Origin: Amycolatopsis viridis
GTDB lineage: Bacteria > Actinomycetota > Actinomycetes > Mycobacteriales > Pseudonocardiaceae
Direction: 5' to 3'
DNA length: 64,000 nucleotides
NCBI RefSeq assembly: GCF_011758765.1
Contig: NZ_JAANOU010000001.1
Coordinates: 992,001-1,056,000 of the forward strand
Shown: positions 16,080 to 24,332 of the stretch, one piece after another
How positions within the stretch are numbered: position 1 is the stretch's first letter
How the letters are laid out: every line of letters begins with the position of its first letter
Notes under the pieces: generated by a model
The model's database searches: none
Told to the model about the DNA's origin: nothing
What the model saw: the letters and a program-made list of their open reading frames with translations, nothing else
Position numbers and translations under genes: made by a program

Positions 16080-17294
16080 TCAGGCCGCGCGGGCCAGCTG
16101 CTGGATCGCCAGTTCCGCGTAGACCGCGGCGGCACCGGGCAGGACGCCGGGATCGAAGTCGGCGTGCGGGCTGTGGTTGTTCGGCGCGGATTCCGGGTCC
16201 AGGCCGGGCGGCGTGGCACCCAGGGCGAGGAACGCGCCCGGAACTTTCGCCAGCACGCGCGAGAAGTCCTCGGACGCGGCGATGGGATTGGCCAGTGGCC
16301 GGTACCGGTCCTCGCCGAGCAGGGACTGCGCGACCTCGGCCGCCAGCCGGACCTCCCGCTCCGTGTTGATCGTGAGCAGGGTTTCCTCCTCGAAGACGAT
16401 GTCCGCACCGACCCCGTGCGCCGCCGCGACGCCGTGCAGGGTCTCTTCCAGACGCGACAGGATCACGCCGGACGTGTGGCCGGAGAAGGTCCGGACGGTC
16501 GCTTCGAAGGTGGCGTCGTCGGGAATGACGTTGTGTTTCGTACCGGCCGCGAGGTATCCGACCGTCACCACCACCGGGTCGAAGATGTCGAAGCGCCGCG
16601 TCACCATGGCTTGCAGCGCCGTGACCATTTCCGCGGCCGCGATCACCGGGTCCTTCGCGCGGTGCGGCATCGATCCGTGGCCTCCGGCGCCGTTCACCCG
16701 CACCCGTAGCCGGTGGGAGGCCGACATGACCGGTCCGGTGCGGCTGCTGAGCACGCCGCGGGGAATCCCGGCCGAGAACACGTGCAGGGCGAAGGCGGCG
16801 TCGGCCCGGTAGCCGGCCGCGTCCAGCACCCCGTCGTTCACCATGATGCCCGCGCCGTCGTAGCCCTCTTCGCCCGGCTGGAACATGAACACCACGTCCC
16901 CGGCGATCCGGTCGCGGTGCTGGTGCAGCAGCCGCGCGGCGCCGATCAGGGACGTGGTGTGCAGGTCGTGCCCGCAGGCGTGCATCGCACCGTTGGTGGC
17001 CGCGAAGGCGAGACCGGTGCGCTCGCGGACGGGCAGCGCGTCCATGTCCGCGCGCAGGACGACCGCGTGCGGGTCCTGCTCGTCCCGTGCGCCGCCGCGC
17101 AGCACGCCGACCACCGAAGAGGTCGTCTTCCCGGTGGTGATCTCCAGCCCCAGGGGATCGAGCTCCCGCAACACGCGCTCCTGGGTTCGCGGCAGGTCGA
17201 GACCCACCTCGGGTTCGGAGTGCAGCAGGCTCCGGAGGTGGGCCAGGTCGTCCTGCATGCCACGGGCGTCGTCGAGGATGTCCATCCCGGTCAC
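16080..17294 (-). CDS. M20-family amidohydrolase (hippurate hydrolase-like)
   Basis: 404 residues. Metal-binding motifs of the M20D peptidase/amidohydrolase family are intact: VVLRADMDALPV, MHACGHDLHTTSLIGAA, FMFQPGEEGYDGAGIMV and the late ASEDFSRVL. These enzymes cleave N-acyl amino acids (hippurate, indole-acetyl conjugates) in the cytosol. The GTG at 17294 overlaps the stop of the preceding cyclase-family gene by four bases; an ATG at 17285 is the alternative, and neither has a strong ribosome site. In this context it may free an acid or amine from a conjugate before CoA activation. Confidence 0.9.
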   Translation of the reverse strand: MTGMDILDDARGMQDDLAHLRSLLHSEPEVGLDLPRTQERVLRELDPLGLEITTGKTTSSVVGVLRGGARDEQDPHAVVLRADMDALPVRERTGLAFAATNGAMHACGHDLHTTSLIGAARLLHQHRDRIAGDVVFMFQPGEEGYDGAGIMVNDGVLDAAGYRADAAFALHVFSAGIPRGVLSSRTGPVMSASHRLRVRVNGAGGHGSMPHRAKDPVIAAAEMVTALQAMVTRRFDIFDPVVVTVGYLAAGTKHNVIPDDATFEATVRTFSGHTSGVILSRLEETLHGVAAAHGVGADIVFEEETLLTINTEREVRLAAEVAQSLLGEDRYRPLANPIAASEDFSRVLAKVPGAFLALGATPPGLDPESAPNNHSPHADFDPGVLPGAAAVYAELAIQQLARAA

Positions 17295-18295
17295 CGCACC
17301 GCGACGGCGTTCGCGGGTGACCCGGTCCCGCCGGTCAGGTTCAGCGGTGTGGACACGATGAGGCAGTCCCAGCGGCCGTCGCGGGCGCAGCGCTCCGCGA
17401 GGCCGTCCAGGTCCCACAGCTCACCGAGCGGGAACCCGAGCAGTGCGATCAGGACGTTGTGCATGACGCCGGCGTAGGCGCGCGGCACCTCACCGCGGCG
17501 TTCGGCTTCCGTGATGAACGGTGAGTCGTCCGGCGCCGGATACGCCTCCACGCCGAAGTTGTCCACGGCGATCATGGCGAACTGGTGGTCCCAGAGCCAT
17601 TCCACGGTTTCCTCGCTCGCCAGCAGCCCCGATACGTGGATCGGGCTCTTTTCGTCGTGGCGCTGCTGCGGAGTCAGTTCGTGGAGGTGGCGGTGCACCC
17701 AGCCGGTCCGGATGAGCAGGATGTCGCCGGGCCGGAATTCGACGCCCTGGTCCGCTGCCGCGTCGGCGACGTCGCCGATCGGGATGCCTTCGGCCCCGGC
17801 GTGGTCGATGGGGCGGCCCTGCGCCCGGCGGTAGCGGTCCACATCGACCAGTACGCCGCGGCCGACGATGCCGCGTTCGGTGAAGCGGTTGATCCCGAGG
17901 AACGGGTCGCCCGGCTGGAAGCGTTCCGGATCGGCGCCGTTGTAGAAGCCGAACACCGGGTGGCCGATGTGCCGGAACCCGTCGATCTGGGTGCTCGCCT
18001 GCGGGTAGAAGCTGTCCAGGTACTCGTCGCGGTGGTACCCGTAGTTCGCGTACATGTTGTGCTGGAGGCTCTTGCGGTACGGGCTCATCGGCGGGTCGAA
18101 CGCCTCGAGCGGCAGGTTCAGGTTGACGACCTCCCCGGTGCGCACCGCCGCGGCCGCCGCCCGGACCCGCTCGGGGGTGAGGTGGTTCAGGGTGCCCAGC
18201 TCGTCGTCGGGTCCGAAGACGCCCCAGGCCGAACCCGCCGGCGCGTCGGTGCGCTTTCGTAGTTCCGCGTAGGTCGGAACGTGCTTCTCGTCCAT
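17291..18295 (-). CDS. Cyclase-family hydrolase (kynurenine formamidase-like fold)
   Basis: 334 residues of the Cyclase family (PF04199). The signature region STQIDGFRHIGH supplies the metal-binding Asp and His. LIRTGWVHRH, then VDNFGVEAYPAPD near the C-terminus, and PLNLTGGTGSPANAVAV are also family-typical. Members hydrolyse formamides, lactones or cyclic amides. The ATG is preceded by AGGGAGG. First gene of a two-gene operon with the M20 amidohydrolase, so the pair probably hydrolyses an amide or lactone substrate. It is divergent from the ABC importer across a 442-bp region holding two operator copies. Confidence 0.9.
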   Translation of the reverse strand: MDEKHVPTYAELRKRTDAPAGSAWGVFGPDDELGTLNHLTPERVRAAAAAVRTGEVVNLNLPLEAFDPPMSPYRKSLQHNMYANYGYHRDEYLDSFYPQASTQIDGFRHIGHPVFGFYNGADPERFQPGDPFLGINRFTERGIVGRGVLVDVDRYRRAQGRPIDHAGAEGIPIGDVADAAADQGVEFRPGDILLIRTGWVHRHLHELTPQQRHDEKSPIHVSGLLASEETVEWLWDHQFAMIAVDNFGVEAYPAPDDSPFITEAERRGEVPRAYAGVMHNVLIALLGFPLGELWDLDGLAERCARDGRWDCLIVSTPLNLTGGTGSPANAVAVR

Positions 18296-18466
18296 TTACC
18301 CTCCCTGGTAGCCGATTCACGAGTCCCGGCGTGTCTGGTGTGGATGGTTGACGCGCGTGGCCGACGAGGCCGGTGATGGTGCGGAGCAGGCGCGCGCGGA
18401 CTTGCCGCCGCGCGGAGGACGGTGCGGCCGCCACCGCCCATGAAGCTACTCCGGCGCCGCACACAT

Positions 18467-18482
18467 AGCAATCGATCGCTCA
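18467..18482 (-). promoter_or_regulatory. TetR-type operator site 4 (toward the hydrolase genes)
   Basis: Minus-strand TGAGCGATCGATTGCT, within the 442-bp divergent region 18296-18737. It lies on the side facing the cyclase/M20 operon. I see no gene in this divergent region. Confidence 0.6.
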
Positions 18483-18524
18483 GTTTTAGTGGTATCCTGG
18501 AGCCGCGGCCGACCTCTTTCGTCC

Positions 18525-18576
18525 TTGACACGGGTCGCGAGCCCCTTCTATCGTCAAACAAAGCGATCGTTCACTT
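18525..18576 (+). promoter_or_regulatory. ABC importer promoter with TetR-type operator site 5
   Basis: TTGACA at 18525-18530 and TATCGT at 18549-18554 (18-base spacer) form a promoter toward the Liv-type importer. AAGCGATCGTTCACTT (18561-18576) lies at the predicted start of transcription, as at 10094. The leader to the first gene is about 170 bases. Confidence 0.65.
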
Positions 18577-18737
18577 CGTTGCCGCTTCCATCGCAGCAGA
18601 TACCCCTGAAGACGCCACACGGCACAACGCAATGCAGGTCAAGGACGACCGGCCCAGCCGTGGGGTCGGCGTGCTCCGCGAATGGCTGCCGGGCTACCCC
18701 GGATTCAGCGACTCATGAGAGAAGGGTGTAGCGGATC

Positions 18738-19895
18738 ATGAAGAAACGAAGCAGCCTCGTGCTCGTACTTCTCGCACTGCTCGGTCCAGGAGGTGTGGCG
18801 GCCTGCGGATCCGCGGACTCCGGATCATCCGGCGACGGCTACGTGCTCGGCGCCGCGCTGCCGCTGAGCGGGGCGGCCGCCTCGTTCGGAACGGCCTACC
18901 AGCGCGGGATCGACGGCTGCGTGAACCTGGTCAACGAGCGGCACGACCTGCCCAAGCCGGTCACCGTGAAGTACGTGGACACCGGCGCCGGCGAGACCTC
19001 GAAGGGGATCGCGGCGTTCACCCAGCTCACCACGGTCGACCACGCCACGACCGTGTTCAGCGCGTACAGCTCGATCACCACCGCGCTCGCCCCGCTCGCC
19101 CAGCGCACCCGCGTGCCCGTGTTGAACGGCGGTTCGCTCAGCCCTTCCCTGGCGAACCAGCCGTGGGTGTGGAACACCGTTCCGTTCCTCAGCTCCGAAC
19201 TGTCGGCCAGCGTGCCCTACGTGAAGGAACGCATGCCGGACCGCAAGAAGGCGATGCTGATCTACCAGGACGACGTGGTGGGCAAGGACGCCGTGGGCCT
19301 GGTCCGCCAGGCGTGGGAAGGCGACGGCCGCACGCTCGACACGCTGCCGGTGGCCGTGCAACTGGCCTCGTTCTCCGCGCAGGTCGACAAGGTCAAGGCG
19401 CAGGACCCCGATGTCATCTTCCTGGTGCACTCCGGCGACCCGCAGGCGGTGCTCATCCAGCAGTTGCGGAGTGCGGGCGTGACCGCCCAGATCGTCGGCG
19501 CCTCACCGTTCCCGACCCCGGCGGTCCTCAAGCTCAAGGAGGCCGAGGGGTCGCTGTTCACCCTGCAGGCGGTGGACTTCTCGGCCAAGGACCCGACCAC
19601 GACCGGGTTCCTGCGGCTGACCGGCGCGAAACCCGGCGAAGGCGCGATCGTGGGCGAGGCGGACTACTGCAACGGCGTCCTGATGTGGGCGCAGGCCGCG
19701 AAGCGGCTGGTGGCCGAGGGTAAGGACGTCACCGGCGCGAACCTCAACGACAAGTTCGGCAGCCAGGGCCGCATCGACGCCGTCGGCGGGACCCTCGAGC
19801 TCCTGCCCGATCACACCCTCAAGTCGCCCATCGCCATCAACCAGGTCAAGGACGGGGCGTTCACCACGGTGGCCACCGTTCCCGCGGCCGGCTGA
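18738..19895 (+). CDS. Liv-type ABC transporter substrate-binding lipoprotein
   Basis: 385 residues. An N-terminal signal peptide (MKKRSSLVLVLLALLGPGG) ends in the lipobox GVAAC, so the mature protein is anchored outside the membrane by lipidated Cys23. The rest is a Peripla_BP_6 / LivK fold (GAALPLSGAAASFGTAYQRGIDGC; KKAMLIYQDDVVGKDAVGLV). The family binds branched-chain amino acids, but many members bind aromatic acids, amides or urea. Its promoter carries the local TetR-type operator, so I infer the substrate belongs to the acyl-CoA pathway rather than to general amino-acid uptake. Confidence 0.92.
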   Translation: MKKRSSLVLVLLALLGPGGVAACGSADSGSSGDGYVLGAALPLSGAAASFGTAYQRGIDGCVNLVNERHDLPKPVTVKYVDTGAGETSKGIAAFTQLTTVDHATTVFSAYSSITTALAPLAQRTRVPVLNGGSLSPSLANQPWVWNTVPFLSSELSASVPYVKERMPDRKKAMLIYQDDVVGKDAVGLVRQAWEGDGRTLDTLPVAVQLASFSAQVDKVKAQDPDVIFLVHSGDPQAVLIQQLRSAGVTAQIVGASPFPTPAVLKLKEAEGSLFTLQAVDFSAKDPTTTGFLRLTGAKPGEGAIVGEADYCNGVLMWAQAAKRLVAEGKDVTGANLNDKFGSQGRIDAVGGTLELLPDHTLKSPIAINQVKDGAFTTVATVPAAG

Positions 19896-19918
19896 CCGAC
19901 ACCGGAGGTCGTCCCGAG

Positions 19919-20809
19919 ATGCACGAGCTAGTTCAACTGGCGGTCGGCGGGTTGTTCCTGGGCGGGATCTACGTCCTGATCGCGATCGGCATGTCCACCA
20001 TTCTCAGCGTCACCGGCATTCTGCACATCGCGCACGGCGCGAACCTCAGCCTGTGCGCCCTGACCTTTTCCGCACTGGCATCGACGAACATCCTGATCGC
20101 GGTGCTCGCCACGACCGCCGTGTCGCTGGCGTTCACCATGGCCAGTTACGAGTTCCTGTACCGGCCGATCGGCCACCGGCAGACGACGTTGTTCCCGCTG
20201 TTCCTGGTTTCGTTCGGGTTGTGGATCGTCGGCAGTTCGGTCCTGACCCTGATCTTCTCGGCCACCGCGTCCCACCCGCGCACCTCGCTCAACTCCACAA
20301 TGGACATCGGTTGGCTGCACCTGCTGAAGATCAACCTCCTGGCGTTCGGGGTCGCGATCGCCTGTTACGCCGCGACGCGGTTGTTCCTGGCGAAAACCAT
20401 GACCGGTTCGCTGATGCGGGCCGTGGCGTGCAACCGCGACATGGCAGACGTGTGGGGGACGCCGCGCCGGCGCGCGGAACGCGTCGCGTTCGCCATGGCT
20501 GCGCTGCTCGCGGTGCCGGCCGGGATATTCGTCGCGTACACCCTCGGTGCCTACCCGACGGTCGGGGACACGCCGTTGCTGATCGCGTTCTCGACCGTCA
20601 TCCTCGGCGGCGTCGGGAGCATCGCGGGCGCCGCGGGTGCCGCGCTGCTCTTCGGGGTCATCCAGGGCGTCGCGGTGTGGAAGCTCCCGGCGACCTGGCA
20701 GGACGGCGTGGTGTTCGGGGTCTTCCTGCTGCTGATCCTCGTCAGTCCCCGTGGCCTCGCCACGCTCCGCACGCGGCGTCCGGCCGGGACGAGGAGTGCG
20801 TCGAAGTGA
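19919..20809 (+). CDS. livH: Liv-type ABC transporter permease (LivH-like)
   Basis: 296 residues, eight or so membrane helices, LivH/BPD_transp_2 family (GGIYVLIAIGMSTILSVTGILHIAHGANL at the N-terminus; GGVGSIAGAAGAALLFGVIQG near the end). Forms half of the import channel with the next protein. GGAGG lies upstream of the ATG, and the stop overlaps the GTG of the LivM-like gene by four bases. The symbol reflects family, not proven substrate. Confidence 0.92.
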   Translation: MHELVQLAVGGLFLGGIYVLIAIGMSTILSVTGILHIAHGANLSLCALTFSALASTNILIAVLATTAVSLAFTMASYEFLYRPIGHRQTTLFPLFLVSFGLWIVGSSVLTLIFSATASHPRTSLNSTMDIGWLHLLKINLLAFGVAIACYAATRLFLAKTMTGSLMRAVACNRDMADVWGTPRRRAERVAFAMAALLAVPAGIFVAYTLGAYPTVGDTPLLIAFSTVILGGVGSIAGAAGAALLFGVIQGVAVWKLPATWQDGVVFGVFLLLILVSPRGLATLRTRRPAGTRSASK

Positions 20810-21750
20810 TCGAGTACCTGACGACCGTGGGAACCCTCACGGGGATCTTCGCCATCGCCGGGGCCGGCCTGAACATCACGCTCGGCTACGCGGGCGTCTT
20901 CTCGGCCGCCCAGGCGGTCTTCGTCGGCATCGGCGCGTACACGACCGCGCTGCTCGGGCCGCGCGTGGACGGCTCCTTCCTCGTCTGCGCGCTCGTGGGC
21001 ACCGGGCTGGCGATGGTCGCCGCGATCGCACTGGCGTCCACCGGATTGCGGGTGAGCGACGAATACTTCATCGTCGCCTCGCTGGCCTTCCAGATCATCA
21101 TCTCGACCGTCTTCGCGAGCTGGTACTCGGTGACGAAAGGGGCCGACGGGATATCCGGTGTGCCCTACCCCCAGGTGTTCGGGATCGAGCTGGGGACACA
21201 CGGCGCGGGATCGGCGCTGGTGTGGACGATCGCGATCCTCGTCGTCGCCCTGACCGCGGTGCTGCGCCGGGGCGCGGCCGGCCGGTTGTTCTTCGCGATC
21301 CGCGAAGACCCGGTCGCGACGGAGACGCTGGGGCGCAGCCCGGTCGTCGGCAAGTACGCCGCGATCGTCCTGGGGGCCGGCGTGTCCGCGCTCGGCGGCG
21401 TGCTCTACGCCTTCTACACCGGCTTCGTGAACGCGCCGACGTTCGGCTACTCGCTGTCGATCGAACTGGTCGCGATCGTGGTCGTCGGTGGCATCGGCCT
21501 GTCCATCGGCCCGATCATCGGCGGCGCGATCATCGTCGCCGCCATCCCGCTGATCAGCCTGCTCGACCTGCCGTCCACGGTCGTCGGGCCGCTCCAGCAA
21601 TTGGTCTACGGAGCGCTGATCATCGCCGTGGTCGTGCTGCGCGGCTATTTCTCCGCCGGCAGCGCCCTGCGCGGCCGGATGGTGCGGCGGCTCAAGGAAA
21701 TGCGCCCGGAGCCCTCGGGGCCGGCGAGTGGCGGGAAGGTGACGTCATGA
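20806..21750 (+). CDS. livM: Liv-type ABC transporter permease (LivM-like)
   Basis: 314 residues and about eight to ten membrane helices; LivM signatures GLNITLGYAGVFSAAQAVFVGIGAYTTALL and the cytoplasmic REDPVATETLG loop (EAA-like contact with the ATPase). The GTG start at 20806 was chosen because it overlaps the LivH stop; the open frame upstream of it is antisense-like noise. Ends with an ATGA overlap into the ATPase gene. Confidence 0.92.
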   Translation: MIEYLTTVGTLTGIFAIAGAGLNITLGYAGVFSAAQAVFVGIGAYTTALLGPRVDGSFLVCALVGTGLAMVAAIALASTGLRVSDEYFIVASLAFQIIISTVFASWYSVTKGADGISGVPYPQVFGIELGTHGAGSALVWTIAILVVALTAVLRRGAAGRLFFAIREDPVATETLGRSPVVGKYAAIVLGAGVSALGGVLYAFYTGFVNAPTFGYSLSIELVAIVVVGGIGLSIGPIIGGAIIVAAIPLISLLDLPSTVVGPLQQLVYGALIIAVVVLRGYFSAGSALRGRMVRRLKEMRPEPSGPASGGKVTS

Positions 21751-22472
21751 CCCTGCAGGTGAACGATGTCCGCGTGGCGTTCGGCGGGCTGGTTGCGCTG
21801 GACGGTGTCTCGCTGACCGCCGAACCGGGAGCCGTCACCGCTCTGATCGGTCCGAACGGAGCCGGCAAGACGACGTTGTTCAACGTCATCTCGGGCCTCA
21901 TCGAACCGGAGAGCGGGAGCATCCGCCTGGACGACGCCGAACTGCTCCGGCGTTCGGCCCGCCGGCGCGCGCGGATGGGCATCGTGCGCTCGTTCCAGGA
22001 ATTGCGGCTCTTCGGGGGCGTCTCGGTGCAGGAGCAGACGGTGTTCGCGGCCGAGCGGACCGTTTTCACCCGCTCCCACCACACGCGAGTGCGCGCCACG
22101 CAGATCCTGGACCGCCTCGGGTTGTCCGGGGCCCGGCGCGACCTCGCCGCCAACCTCAGCTACGGGCAGCAGAAGGCGGTGTCGATCGCCCGCATGCTGG
22201 CCATGAACGGCCGGGCGTGGCTGCTCGACGAGCAGGCCGCCGGACTCGCCCCGCGGGAGTACGACCTGTTCTGCGAAGTGGTGACCGAGGCCAAGGAACG
22301 CGGCCTGATCATCCTGTTGATCGAACACAACCTCCAGCTGGTCCGGGACCTGGCCGATGTGGTCGTGTTCCTCGACCGGGGACGGGAACTCGCCACCGGC
22401 ACGGCGGACGAGGTGTTCTCCGACGAGGTGGTGCGGGCGCTCTACTTCGGCAAGCGAGACCAGGAGGTCTGA
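21747..22472 (+). CDS. livG: Liv-type ABC transporter ATPase (LivG-like)
   Basis: 241 residues. Walker A GPNGAGKTT, Q-loop in VRSFQELRLFGG, signature LSYGQQ (Tyr in place of the second usual residue), Walker B AWLLDEQAAGLAP with Gln after the catalytic Glu where most family members have Pro, and the H-loop in LLIEHNLQLV. It is somewhat shorter than typical LivG (about 255). Couples ATP hydrolysis to import in the cytosol. Stop and next start share the bases TGATG. Confidence 0.92.
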   Translation: MTLQVNDVRVAFGGLVALDGVSLTAEPGAVTALIGPNGAGKTTLFNVISGLIEPESGSIRLDDAELLRRSARRRARMGIVRSFQELRLFGGVSVQEQTVFAAERTVFTRSHHTRVRATQILDRLGLSGARRDLAANLSYGQQKAVSIARMLAMNGRAWLLDEQAAGLAPREYDLFCEVVTEAKERGLIILLIEHNLQLVRDLADVVVFLDRGRELATGTADEVFSDEVVRALYFGKRDQEV

Positions 22473-23182
22473 TGCTCACCATCGACTCGCTGACCGTCCG
22501 CCTCGGGCACCGCACCGTGGTCGACGCCTTGAGCGCCGCCCTGCCGCCCGGCGAGATCAGCTTGATCCTGGGGCACAACGGCGCCGGCAAATCGACGTTG
22601 TTGCGCACCATCGCGGGACTTCTCCGCCCGGCGGGGGGCAGCATCGCCCTCGACGGCGCCGACATCGCCCGGCGCTCCCCGGTGGAGGTGGCCCGGTCCG
22701 GTGTCGTCCTGGTTCCGCAGGGCCGTGGTGTCTTCGCCGACCTGAGCGTCGCGGAGAACATCAAGCTCGGCATGTGGAACGCCCGGCGGCTCGGCCGCAG
22801 CACCACCGACACCGAGCGCGCCCGGCTCGACGACGCCCGCGAACTCTTCCCGGTCCTGGACGAACAATGGCACTCACGCGCGGGCTCGCTCTCCGGCGGC
22901 CAGCAACAACAGGTCGCGATCGCCCGGGCCTTCCTGGCCAACCCGAAGGTCCTCCTGCTGGACGAACCGTCGGTCGGTCTGTCGCCGAAGCTGGCGGACG
23001 TCGTGCTGACCACGGTCGCCTCGCTGCGCCGCGAGGACCGCATCATCGTGCTGGTGGAGCAGAACGTTCACCAGGCGCTCGCGGTGGCCGACTCCGTCGC
23101 GGTCATGCGTGCCGGCGCGGTGGAACAGCACGGCCTCGCTCCGTCCGACATCGCCCAGCAGGACCTCGCCGCGATCTTCTAG
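22472..23182 (+). CDS. livF: Liv-type ABC transporter ATPase (LivF-like)
   Basis: 236 residues. Walker A GHNGAGKST, signature LSGGQQQQVAIARA, Walker B VLLLDEPSVGLSP and the family's VEQNVHQAL H-loop region are intact. AGGAGG lies just upstream of the ATG. It pairs with the LivG-like protein. Its last four bases overlap, on the opposite strand, the stop codon of the Lrp regulator. Confidence 0.93.
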   Translation: MLTIDSLTVRLGHRTVVDALSAALPPGEISLILGHNGAGKSTLLRTIAGLLRPAGGSIALDGADIARRSPVEVARSGVVLVPQGRGVFADLSVAENIKLGMWNARRLGRSTTDTERARLDDARELFPVLDEQWHSRAGSLSGGQQQQVAIARAFLANPKVLLLDEPSVGLSPKLADVVLTTVASLRREDRIIVLVEQNVHQALAVADSVAVMRAGAVEQHGLAPSDIAQQDLAAIF

Positions 23183-23613
23183 GTCAGCCGGGACCAGGAA
23201 CCGAGCACCACCAGTGTCTTCGTTCCGGTGACCTGGCCGTTGGTGCGCAACAGGTTGACCACGCGCTGCAGGTCGTCGGTGTTCGTGGCGTGCACGCGGA
23301 CCAGGGCGTCCGGATCGCCGGCCAGGGTCAGGACCTCGGTGACTTCCGGGATGTTCTCGGCGAAGGACAGGATCGTGTCGAGCTCCAGGTTGCCGACCAC
23401 CCGGAGCTCGACCACGGCCTCCAGCTCACCGTCCACTTTGGTCGTGTCGATGCGGGCGGTGTAACCGTTGATCACACCGGTTTCCTCGAGACGATCGATG
23501 CGCCTTTTGGTCGGCGCGACGGTCAGCCCGATCTGGCCGGCGATGTCCCGGACGGTCCGGCGGCCGTCCTGGCGCAGGAGCTGGAGGATCTCCCGGTCGA
23601 TCTCGTCGAGCAT
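23179..23613 (-). CDS. Lrp/AsnC-family regulator, probable BkdR type
   Basis: 144 residues. N-terminal winged helix (LDEIDREILQLLRQDGRRTVRDIAGQIGLTVAPTKRRIDRLEETGVI) and C-terminal RAM ligand-sensing domain (LEAVVELRVVGNLELDTILSFA; DALVRVHATNTDDLQRVVNLL). Such octameric proteins sense amino acids. It is divergent from the branched-chain ketoacid dehydrogenase genes, the usual position of a bkd regulator. It overlaps the livF stop by four bases, convergently, with no terminator visible. Confidence 0.92.
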   Translation of the reverse strand: MLDEIDREILQLLRQDGRRTVRDIAGQIGLTVAPTKRRIDRLEETGVINGYTARIDTTKVDGELEAVVELRVVGNLELDTILSFAENIPEVTEVLTLAGDPDALVRVHATNTDDLQRVVNLLRTNGQVTGTKTLVVLGSWSRLT

Positions 23614-23632
23614 GTCGTAAGGATGCAGCTTA

Positions 23633-23648
23633 TTGCTCTACAGCGCAA
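23633..23648. promoter_or_regulatory. Lrp-type inverted repeat in the bkd divergent region
   Basis: TTGC-N8-GCAA, 20 bases upstream of the Lrp gene's start and about 125 bases upstream of the ACT-domain gene. Lrp/BkdR proteins bind AT-richer imperfect repeats of this kind; this is the least GC-rich part of the 158-bp divergent region. Assignment is tentative. Confidence 0.4.
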
Positions 23649-23771
23649 CATTCTGCGAGCTGGTACCGCCGATCGCAGCTACTTACCCGCTTTTTGGTGC
23701 GCGTTGTGTGCGTGGACGTTGCGCCGCGCCACACGCCACCCCGACGATGTCCGTGAATACCGGAGGTGATC

Positions 23772-24299
23772 GTGGTGCAAGAGCATCTGCTTGCCGTCGT
23801 CGCAGGACCGGGGTGCGACGTGCCCGCACGGGTCGCCGGTCTGCTGCTGCCCTCCGATGTGGACATCGTCGGCATGCAGTTCAGCCATCCGCCGGATTCG
23901 GACCTGTGGTGGATCCAGCTGGCGGTGCGGGTCCCGTCCCAGGACCGGCTGGAACTGCTCACGAAGCGGCTGAACCGGCTCGTGGCCGTGCTCCGGGTCG
24001 TGACGCTCGAACCCGGCGCGCACCGCAGGCAGTCGGTCTACGTCAAGCTGCGGCCGGACACCGCCGACCTCGGTCAGGTCGGGGAGCTGGCCCGGTGGTT
24101 CCACGCCGAGACCCTCGAACTCAGCGCCGCGGCGGTGGTCCTGCACTTGACCGCGGCACCCGACCAGTGCGCGGCCTTCGTCGCGATGCTCCGTCCACAC
24201 GGGATCGCCGAGGTCGTCACCAGCGCGGTGTCGGGTGTGCGCACCGGTGCCCGCCTGACCCACCGTGTTCCGCGATCGGCGACGCGCACGCACTCCTAG
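23772..24299 (+). CDS. Acetolactate synthase small-subunit-like ACT protein (orphan IlvN)
   Basis: 175 residues. An N-terminal ACT domain (HLLAVVAGPGCDVPARVAGLL, then a hydrophobic strand, then LELLTKRLNRLVAVLRVVTLE) and the ALS_ss_C-like second domain (SVYVKLRPDTADLGQVGELARWFHAETLELSAAAVVLHLTAAPDQCAAFVAMLRPHGIAEVV) match IlvN in order and length. No catalytic IlvB is nearby. ACT domains of IlvN bind valine as feedback signal. As the first gene of the branched-chain ketoacid operon it could sense Val/Leu/Ile for the degradative enzymes. The GTG at 23772 lies 5 bases after GGAGG; GTG at 23775 is equally possible. Confidence 0.78.
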   Translation: MVQEHLLAVVAGPGCDVPARVAGLLLPSDVDIVGMQFSHPPDSDLWWIQLAVRVPSQDRLELLTKRLNRLVAVLRVVTLEPGAHRRQSVYVKLRPDTADLGQVGELARWFHAETLELSAAAVVLHLTAAPDQCAAFVAMLRPHGIAEVVTSAVSGVRTGARLTHRVPRSATRTHS

Positions 24300-24332
24300 C
24301 CACGGCAACCCCATCCGCACAGAAGGGCCGTC

